Positions 4,712-11,481 of a DNA stretch of 11,481 bases are shown piece by piece. The notes beneath the pieces were generated by a model, which worked only from the letters and a program-made list of their open reading frames with translations, did not search any database and was not told the origin of the DNA. A program made the translations under genes and the position numbers. Within the stretch, counting starts at the first letter, position 1. Every line of letters starts with the position of its first letter. The DNA comes from DATBMY01 sp036554605 (lineage in GTDB: Bacteria > Acidobacteriota > Blastocatellia > UBA7656). The stretch covers positions 1 through 11,481 of the forward strand of contig DATBMY010000426.1 of NCBI GenBank assembly GCA_036554605.1, written 5' to 3'.

Positions 4712-5959
4712 ATGAAGAGGTCGCTTCGCGCCGTGGCCTGCGCGGCCATGGTTTTTGCCTTCTCCGCGCTCGCACTACCGGGCAGCGCGCCGGCCGGGCG
4801 CGCTGCCGAAGTGACTTTTTCCAGAGACGTTGCCCCCATCTTTTTCAAAAGCTGTGTGAACTGTCACCGCCCGGGCGAGGTCGCTCCGATGTCGCTATTG
4901 ACATACAAAGAGGCGCGGCCGTGGGCGCGCTCTATAAAAGAGAAGGTCGCCACGCGCGAGATGCCCCCCTGGCACGCCGACCCCGCGCACGGCACCTTCA
5001 GCAATGACCGCAGCCTCACACAAAAAGAGATTAACACGATCGCCGCCTGGGTCGATGGCGGAGCCAAAGAGGGCGACCCCGCCGACCTGCCGCCGGCGCC
5101 GAGGTTTGTAGAAGGCTGGCAGATAGGCAAGCCCGACGTGGTGCTCGCCATGCGCGAAGAGTACCAGGTCCCGGCCGAGGGGGTCGTCAGCTATCAGTAC
5201 TTTTTTGTGCCGACAAACTTCACCGAGGATCGCTGGGTGCAGGCAGCCGAAATCCGCCCTGGCAACCGCTTTGTCGTTCATCATGTAATCGTATTCGTCG
5301 TCAGCCCCGATATTCTCGGGCGCGGGTTCGGCGCGCGGGGCGGCGCGCTCGACGCGATTGCGGGAACCGCGCCGGGCGAGCAGCCTACGATGCTGCCGGA
5401 AGGGGTCGGCCGCCTTGTAAAAGCCGGTTCTTACCTGGTCTTTCAGATGCACTACACCCCGACCGGCGCGCCGCAAAAAGACAGGACTTCAATAGGGCTG
5501 GTATTCAATAAGAAACCGGTGACGAAACGCGCCATGGGCGGGGCCGCGCTTAACCGCTGGTTCAGCATCCCTCCCCTTGCCGAAAGTCACCCGGTGCGCT
5601 CCTCTTATACCTTCAGAGAAGATTCTCATATAATGAGTTTAATGCCTCATATGCATCTTCGCGGCAAAGACTTCGAATACAGGCTCACCTACCCGGATGG
5701 AAGGTCGAGGGTTATTCTCAAAGTGCCGCGATACGATTTCAACTGGCAGACTCGCTATGATCTGAAAGAGCCGATAGCGGCTCCGAAGGGAAGCCGCATC
5801 GACTGCATAGCCCATTTCGATAATTCCAGGAAGAACAGATGGAACCCTGATCCTTCTAAGGTTGTGCGCTGGGGCCAGCAGACCTGGGAAGAGATGATGA
5901 TCGGGTTTATTGGATTTACGCTCGACGGCCAGAACCTGCAAGATCCATCAAAAGAGTGA
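4712..5959 (+). CDS. Exported cytochrome c / Cu type II (PHM-like) monooxygenase-domain protein
   Basis: This 415-residue protein has a signal peptide (residues 1 to about 31; MKRSLRAVACAAMVFAFSAL then an Ala/Gly-rich cleavage region). Next is a small c-type cytochrome domain with one haem motif CVNCH (48-52) and a possible Met ligand in REMPPWHAD (Met84). From about 150 it resembles the copper type II, ascorbate-dependent monooxygenase fold of peptidylglycine alpha-hydroxylating monooxygenase. Likely Cu ligands are His190-His191 (VVHHV) and His247 (VFQMHYTP) for one site, and His313/His315 (MPHMHLRGK) plus Met395 or Met396 (WEEMMIGF) for the other. All expected ligand types are therefore visible. 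The haem domain could feed electrons to the coppers in place of ascorbate (inference). The substrate is unknown. ATG 4712 is preferred over an upstream in-frame start at 4646 because of GAGGTG and the signal peptide. The gene appears to be monocistronic. Confidence 0.82.
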   Translation: MKRSLRAVACAAMVFAFSALALPGSAPAGRAAEVTFSRDVAPIFFKSCVNCHRPGEVAPMSLLTYKEARPWARSIKEKVATREMPPWHADPAHGTFSNDRSLTQKEINTIAAWVDGGAKEGDPADLPPAPRFVEGWQIGKPDVVLAMREEYQVPAEGVVSYQYFFVPTNFTEDRWVQAAEIRPGNRFVVHHVIVFVVSPDILGRGFGARGGALDAIAGTAPGEQPTMLPEGVGRLVKAGSYLVFQMHYTPTGAPQKDRTSIGLVFNKKPVTKRAMGGAALNRWFSIPPLAESHPVRSSYTFREDSHIMSLMPHMHLRGKDFEYRLTYPDGRSRVILKVPRYDFNWQTRYDLKEPIAAPKGSRIDCIAHFDNSRKNRWNPDPSKVVRWGQQTWEEMMIGFIGFTLDGQNLQDPSKE

Positions 5960-5962
5960 CAT

Positions 5963-5989
5963 AAAAAATCCGGAGTCCGGACTCCGGAC
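5963..5989. terminator. 20-bp perfect palindrome / three heptads with A6 flank
   Basis: Bases 5969-5988 form a perfect palindrome (TCCGGAGTCC / GGACTCCGGA), which is also three tandem 7-mers TCCGGAG-TCCGGAC-TCCGGAC. It begins 10 nt after the stop at 5959. A6 lies on its left (5963-5968), so the T-tract form of an intrinsic terminator is on the - strand, and it could also stop antisense read-through from lon. On the + strand the hairpin has no T-tract. Confidence 0.55.
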
Positions 5990-6022
5990 TTATCCTTACA
6001 GCGCCTGGGACCGCCGCCCTGA

Positions 6023-6028
6023 TATAAT
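6023..6028 (+). promoter_or_regulatory. Consensus -10 box before the 129-residue protein gene
   Basis: TATAAT matches the sigma-70 -10 consensus exactly, 36 nt upstream of ATG 6065. No good -35 is found at 16-18 bp; the closest match, CTTACA (5995-6000), is 22 bp away. The leader would be short and has no clear Shine-Dalgarno sequence. Confidence 0.45.
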
Positions 6029-6064
6029 TTGCGCGCGCGGGCGATTCTCTAAGAAAATGGTTAG

Positions 6065-6454
6065 ATGAGGAACCTGATAAGCAACTGGCCTAGGCTGGCC
6101 TTCACTTACCTCCCCGCGCTTATTTTTGTCTTCGGCTCAGGCTCGTTGCTGAGCGAACAGCTACAGCCACCGGCCCACAAAGCGATTCAGCTGGTAAAAG
6201 AGAGCTCTTCACGCAAAGAGAACTTCAACGTTCAGCAGTATCTTTACTCATCGGTCTATCATCGCCAGAAGAAAGGCGAACCCATAACGATCGAAGGATG
6301 GAGCGCGAGCAGTGAGCCGGATGGATATAAAGTAAGCGTGCGATTCGCTTACACGGACATGGAGGGCCGCCACATCGCGGCCTGGGAGGTCGATTTGGCC
6401 CGTACCACGGTCACGCCGGTGAATCCGGAAGCGAGCGAGCTCTCCTGGCATTGA
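6065..6454 (+). CDS. Small exported or membrane-anchored protein, unknown function
   Basis: This 129-residue product has an N-terminal hydrophobic segment (about residues 8-30, PRLAFTYLPALIFVFGSGSLL) after a short basic start, so it is either exported or held by one membrane helix. The rest is a soluble domain of about 90 residues. A helical part (HKAIQLVKESSSRKENFNVQQYL) leads into beta-rich sequence (ITIEGWSASSEPDGYKVSVRFAYTD, then HIAAWEVDLARTTVTPVN), as in small periplasmic folds that present a sheet. No family was recognised and no catalytic motif is visible. The codon pattern and composition look genuine. It is convergent with lon, with a 101-bp gap, and has a consensus -10 box upstream but no strong ribosome-binding site. 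Confidence 0.72.
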   Translation: MRNLISNWPRLAFTYLPALIFVFGSGSLLSEQLQPPAHKAIQLVKESSSRKENFNVQQYLYSSVYHRQKKGEPITIEGWSASSEPDGYKVSVRFAYTDMEGRHIAAWEVDLARTTVTPVNPEASELSWH

Positions 6455-6555
6455 CGCAAGCATATAGGGCTTTAAAGAGCGCGCTTTGTTGCGAGTTCAG
6501 CTTCCCTGTCGCGTCGGTTATGATCAACCGCAATTCATATAGCCCCGGCTCGGAA
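6455..6555. other. Convergent gap between the small protein gene and lon
   Basis: The gap contains one modest dyad, CGGTT-ATGATC-AACCG (6515-6530), with no adjacent T-tract. No convincing intrinsic terminator for either gene was seen here. Confidence 0.4.
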
Positions 6556-9000
<2,445 letters not shown>

Positions 9001-9006
9001 CCTTTT

Positions 9007-9068
9007 CCCCTGAATCAGGCGCCGGGCCCTCTTATATTTCAACTCTCAAATATGAGACCGGCGGCGCC
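9007..9068 (-). promoter_or_regulatory. Structured leader between hsp20 and lon
   Basis: An outer 7-bp stem GGCGCCG (9018-9024) / CGGCGCC (9062-9068) encloses an inner 9-bp dyad CTTATATTT (9031-9039) / AAATATGAG (9048-9056) with one mismatch and an 8-nt spacer. The lon Shine-Dalgarno AGGGG (9007-9011) lies just after. It does not match the CIRCE or HAIR heat-shock operators. It could be a regulator site, an mRNA processing or stability hairpin, or a temperature-sensitive leader; the sequence alone does not decide. Confidence 0.45.
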
Positions 9069-9074
9069 CGTCTT

Positions 9075-9440
9075 TCACTCCTCACAATCTATATGCAGCA
9101 AGAGCCACCCATCCGTCGACTCGCTGCGAATCTTCGACTTCGACAGGTCGCAGGGTATGCTCAACACCCTCTCGAAGCGGCTGTAGGTTATCTCCAACTG
9201 ATGATAGCTCCAGCCTTCGCGCAGTATCGTATCGCGCCTGACGCCGCGGACGATGAGCTTGTCATCTTCCGAAACCAGCACCTGCATGTCTTCGGGCTTG
9301 ACGCCGGCGAGGTCGAATTTGATCTTCCAACCTTCCGGGCATTTATAAATATCGACGGCTGGCTGCCACAGCGGGCCGCTCGGCCTGCGGTATTCGGCGC
9401 TTATCCGCTCGATGAAAATCTTCACGCTTCTCGTAGGCAT
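9075..9440 (-). CDS. Small heat-shock protein (Hsp20/alpha-crystallin)
   Basis: This 121-residue protein is an alpha-crystallin domain (about 25-118) with a short N-terminal arm. Signatures are PAVDIYKCPEGWKIKFDLAGVKPEDMQVLV, then LIVRGVRR and a YSRFERVLSIP strand. Small heat-shock proteins bind unfolding proteins without ATP and hand them to refolding or degrading machines. The usual A-x-x-x-N-G-V-L string is changed to STDGWLLLHI, and the C-terminal I-x-I/V tail that links dimers into large oligomers is missing (the protein ends HIDCEE), so oligomers may be small. The start overlaps the clpP stop by one base (TAATG), which indicates translational coupling. It lies between two protease genes, which suggests it delivers or protects their substrates (inference). 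Confidence 0.92.
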   Translation of the reverse strand: MPTRSVKIFIERISAEYRRPSGPLWQPAVDIYKCPEGWKIKFDLAGVKPEDMQVLVSEDDKLIVRGVRRDTILREGWSYHQLEITYSRFERVLSIPCDLSKSKIRSESTDGWLLLHIDCEE

Positions 9441-10069
9441 TATCCGATAACTCCTGCCAGGTTAGGCTCGCCCTTCACGCCCTCTTCGCGCGAGAAAAGC
9501 ACATTGTCTATGAGCCCGTACTCGACCGCCTGCGTCGGGCTCAGTATGAAGTCGCGCTCCACGTCGCGATCTATATTCTCATAAGGCTGGCCGGTCGTCT
9601 CGGCCAGTATCTCCGAAAGCAGCGCCCTTACCCTTATCATCTCTTCGGCCTGTATCTTTACGTCGCTGGCCTGCCCGGCTATTCCGCCCACCGAAGGCTG
9701 GTGGATTAATATGCGCGAGTTCGGGAGCGAAAAGCGTTTGCCTTTCGTGCCCGCCGCAAGCAGCACGGCCGCCATCGAGGCCGCCTGCCCCATGCATATC
9801 GTCACCACGTCCGGCTTGATGAAGCGCATCGTGTCGTAGATGGCGAGCCCGTCGGTGACCGACCCGCCGGGACTGTTGATGTAAATCGATATGTCGCGGT
9901 CCGGGTCTTCCGATTCCAGGTAGAGCAGCTCGGCCACCACGATATTGGCAACGGCCTCGACTATGGGCGTGCCTATGAATATTATGTGCTCCTTAAGCAG
10001 CCTCGAATAAATATCGTAGTGGCGCTCTCCCCTGCCGGTTGTCTCTACGACTGTCGGTATTAATGCCAT
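9440..10069 (-). CDS. clpP: ATP-dependent Clp protease proteolytic subunit
   Basis: This 209-residue serine peptidase forms the tetradecameric chamber that works with ClpX, ClpA or ClpC. The triad is Ser98 (GQAASMAAVL), His123 (RILIHQPSVGG) and Asp173 (ERDFILSPTQAVEYGLID). The N-terminal VVETTGRGERHYDIYSRLLKEHI loop that engages the ATPase is present, and no long propeptide is seen. No ClpX gene is adjacent; hsp20 occupies the place where clpX commonly lies. ATG 10069 is preceded by CAGGAG (10075-10080, 5 nt spacing). That Shine-Dalgarno is the 3' arm of a perfect 6-bp hairpin contributed by the repeat element. The stop overlaps the hsp20 start. Confidence 0.96.
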   Translation of the reverse strand: MALIPTVVETTGRGERHYDIYSRLLKEHIIFIGTPIVEAVANIVVAELLYLESEDPDRDISIYINSPGGSVTDGLAIYDTMRFIKPDVVTICMGQAASMAAVLLAAGTKGKRFSLPNSRILIHQPSVGGIAGQASDVKIQAEEMIRVRALLSEILAETTGQPYENIDRDVERDFILSPTQAVEYGLIDNVLFSREEGVKGEPNLAGVIG

Positions 10070-10074
10070 ATATG

Positions 10075-10090
10075 CTCCTGGGATCAGGAG
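10075..10090 (-). promoter_or_regulatory. clpP: Hairpin that can mask the clpP ribosome-binding site
   Basis: In the clpP mRNA, CUCCUG (10085-10090) can pair perfectly with CAGGAG (10075-10080) across a 4-nt AUCC loop. CAGGAG is the clpP Shine-Dalgarno, 5 nt before AUG 10069. Closing the hairpin would hide it. The upstream arm belongs to the first heptads of repeat element copy B. Confidence 0.6.
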
Positions 10091-10182
10091 TCGGGGGTCG
10101 GGGTTCAGGGCTTATCAGTGAGATGGAATCTCAAATTTAAGATTCCAGATGCCCCGGCCCCTGGCCCCCGGCCTCCGGCCCC
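10080..10182. repeat. Heptad-armed inverted repeat element, copy B
   Basis: Left arm: GGGATCA (10080-10086), GGAGTCG, GGGGTCG, GGGTTCA (to 10107). Core about 10112-10150, including the perfect dyad GGAATCT / AGATTCC (7 bp, 8-nt loop; 10125-10146). Right arm: CGGCCCC (10155-10161), TGGCCCC, CGGCCTC, CGGCCCC (to 10182). It has the same orientation and design as copy A at 1093-1207. It fills nearly the whole 115-bp gap between the baeRF stop (10185) and the clpP start (10069). The stops of moaDE (1162) and baeRF (10185) both lie in or beside the C-rich arm. Confidence 0.8.
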
Positions 10183-10184
10183 TG

Positions 10185-11321
10185 CTAAAACCTCAGCACC
10201 GCGCCTATATGGTATTGGGCGAGCTTCTGAGCGGCTTCGCCCGAAACCATCTGGACTTTGCCCGATAGATCGAATACGCGATGCGAGGCGCGATTTATAA
10301 GATCCGGCGCCGGCATCATCTTGCCGTCACAAAACGAACAGGTCTCACCAGCCTCTACCGCCAGCACATGGCACGAATCGCACTCCTTGCCCTCTACGCG
10401 GTAGTCGCGCGCGATAACCATACGATAGACCCGCGCCTCTTGTATAGCCAGCAGCACGTCACGGATGCCGAGCACCGCGCGGTCGCCTTTCATCGCGGCG
10501 GTGATCATCGCCTCAACCATCTGGACCTCATCCTTATGCTCGGCGCGCTGCTGCACCTCTCTCATCTCGCTGACGAGGCGATCATGGCTTGCATCGAGAG
10601 GCGAAGAGATCGTCCCTATAATCATCTGCTGCAGCCGCTTTGGCAGCTCGCCGATAAAAGTAGAAGTCGCTTCAACGGGACCGCCTATGACGAGGCGTGA
10701 GATCTTCAACCGGTCGATTATCGCCGTCAGCTCGCTCGCGACGCGCTCGACGTGCCACTTGACATGCTGCGCGTGGTCGCGCTCCATCTGCATTTGCGAC
10801 CATATATGATCGGTCCCCGTGGTCACGTGCTTGTTGGGCACGTCGGAAAATATCTCCGCCTGCTGCTCCACGCCCGCGGCGTCCGCCGTCAGTATGCGAG
10901 CGCGCTGCTTATCGGTGAGTACCACGGCGTAGCGGTCCTGCTCTTCGAGCACTTCGAGCAGCGGCCGCACCCAGGGCCGCTGCGACCAGCGCCCCTCGGT
11001 CGGCAACTTGACCTGAAGCTCGCGATGCCAGAAGAAATCATTGCTTGAGTCGCTGAAGAGCGCGAGCACCTTGCCCTTCGGGGCATAGTTTCTTATAAAG
11101 CGCAGCACCTGCTCGCACTCGGCATCGAAGGCGCGGCGATGGCCGGCCTCGATCCCGTTTGATTCCGCCATCCGGCGGAAGGCGTTTTCGACTTTCGTCT
11201 CGAAACCGCGGTTCAGGTTGGTTGCATCCGACTGGTCGATGCTCACATAGAGAGAGAGTACGTAAGAATCCGGGCCAGATGCGTACTGCTGCAACTGGCG
11301 TATTTCGTCTTGAGAAATCAT
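10185..11321 (-). CDS. Bacterial/archaeal eRF1-like family protein (baeRF, probably family 10 type)
   Basis: This 378-residue protein resembles the bacterial eRF1/Vms1-like (baeRF) families, relatives of class I release factors thought to cleave peptidyl-tRNA in ribosome rescue. Residues 1-140 form the N-terminal domain (YVLSLYVSIDQ, KVLALFSDSS, RYAVVLTDKQRARIL). The central domain has a loop TTGTDHIWSQMQMERDHAQH (about 167-186) in place of the GGQ loop, with Trp174-Ser175-Gln176 resembling the W-S-Q pattern of this family. The C-terminal domain has a zinc ribbon with Cys314, Cys317, Cys328 and Cys331 (CDSCH, CSFCDG) and ends YHIGAVLRF. The start is ATG 11321: AGGAGG lies 6 nt upstream of it but directly abuts the in-frame ATG at 11327. 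It is first in the - strand run leading to clpP, hsp20 and lon. The enzymatic activity is not proven by the sequence. Confidence 0.78.
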   Translation of the reverse strand: MISQDEIRQLQQYASGPDSYVLSLYVSIDQSDATNLNRGFETKVENAFRRMAESNGIEAGHRRAFDAECEQVLRFIRNYAPKGKVLALFSDSSNDFFWHRELQVKLPTEGRWSQRPWVRPLLEVLEEQDRYAVVLTDKQRARILTADAAGVEQQAEIFSDVPNKHVTTGTDHIWSQMQMERDHAQHVKWHVERVASELTAIIDRLKISRLVIGGPVEATSTFIGELPKRLQQMIIGTISSPLDASHDRLVSEMREVQQRAEHKDEVQMVEAMITAAMKGDRAVLGIRDVLLAIQEARVYRMVIARDYRVEGKECDSCHVLAVEAGETCSFCDGKMMPAPDLINRASHRVFDLSGKVQMVSGEAAQKLAQYHIGAVLRF

Positions 11322-11388
11322 GCCCATCCTCCTTGCTCTTCGCCAGATATGATTTATTATTACCTGCTGCTTCTGGCGGTCTTAAAGG
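11322..11388 (-). promoter_or_regulatory. baeRF upstream region with long-loop inverted repeat
   Basis: CGCCAGA (11341-11347) and TCTGGCG (11372-11378) form a 7-bp inverted repeat around a 24-nt AT-rich segment. That segment contains, on the - strand, TAATAATAAAT, a plausible -10 region. Shine-Dalgarno AGGAGG follows directly before the gene. The repeat could be an operator around the promoter; no good -35 was identified. Confidence 0.4.
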
Positions 11389-11481
11389 CTAGACCTGCAA
11401 TTGCGCAGGCTGCTCTTCGGGGAAGATTTCCTCTATCGAGACAGGTCTCCCATCATAAAGGTCAGCGTCCGGGTCGTCGTC
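11389..11481 (-). CDS. C-terminal end of an unidentified protein (5' end outside window)
   Basis: Read on the - strand from the window edge, 30 codons run to TAG at 11391-11389. The tail starts DDDPDADLYDGRPVSIEEIF and ends EEQPAQLQV. It is acidic with good codon use and no stop. No family can be named from so little. It is 67 bp upstream of the baeRF start in the same direction, so it may belong to the same transcript. Confidence 0.6.
   Translation of the reverse strand, partial: DDDPDADLYDGRPVSIEEIFPEEQPAQLQV

Noticed and set aside
9018..9068. CIRCE or HAIR heat-shock operator before lon
   Set aside because: The arms do not match TTAGCACTC/GAGTGCTAA or CTTGAGT/ACTCAAG.

Overview
The window is a GC-rich bacterial chromosome segment made of ordinary housekeeping genes mixed with small lineage-specific ones. 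The codon use, the TPR-rich lipoproteins, a short Cys-rich secreted protein and a cytochrome c fused to a copper monooxygenase-like domain suggest Acidobacteriota (possibly Blastocatellia). That placement is an inference from protein style, not from a marker gene. No rRNA, tRNA, CRISPR array, insertion sequence or phage gene was seen.

Left part (1-2344): the 3' end of gyrA is followed at once by a TPR lipoprotein gene on the + strand. Facing it on the - strand is a two-gene unit: a JAMM/MPN metallopeptidase and then a MoaD-MoaE fusion (molybdopterin synthase). The fusion buries the MoaD Gly-Gly end inside the chain, so it probably needs cleavage, and a peptidase of a fitting family is encoded directly upstream.

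Middle (2345-6454): an intergenic stretch with dyads; a small secreted Cys-rich protein (- strand) divergent from a TPR-like cytoplasmic protein whose last ~85 residues look frameshifted or decayed; an unrecognised basic protein; an exported cytochrome c/PHM-like copper protein; and a small membrane-anchored or exported protein of unknown function.

Right part (6556-11321, all - strand): a protein quality-control cluster read baeRF (bacterial eRF1-like) -> clpP -> hsp20 -> lon. This resembles the common tig-clpP-clpX-lon order, with an eRF1-like factor in the tig position and a small heat-shock protein in the clpX position. clpP and hsp20 overlap by one base. The far right edge holds the last 30 codons of another - strand gene with an acidic tail.

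Two ~105-115 bp repeat elements (1093-1207 and 10080-10182) have the same build: four 7-nt units of the type GGGGYCR on one side, a conserved AT-rich core, and four YGRCCCC units on the other. One copy has become part of the moaDE reading frame. The other fills the baeRF-clpP gap and places an anti-Shine-Dalgarno sequence before clpP. These elements, the JAMM/MoaD-MoaE pair and the quality-control cluster are the most interesting items.
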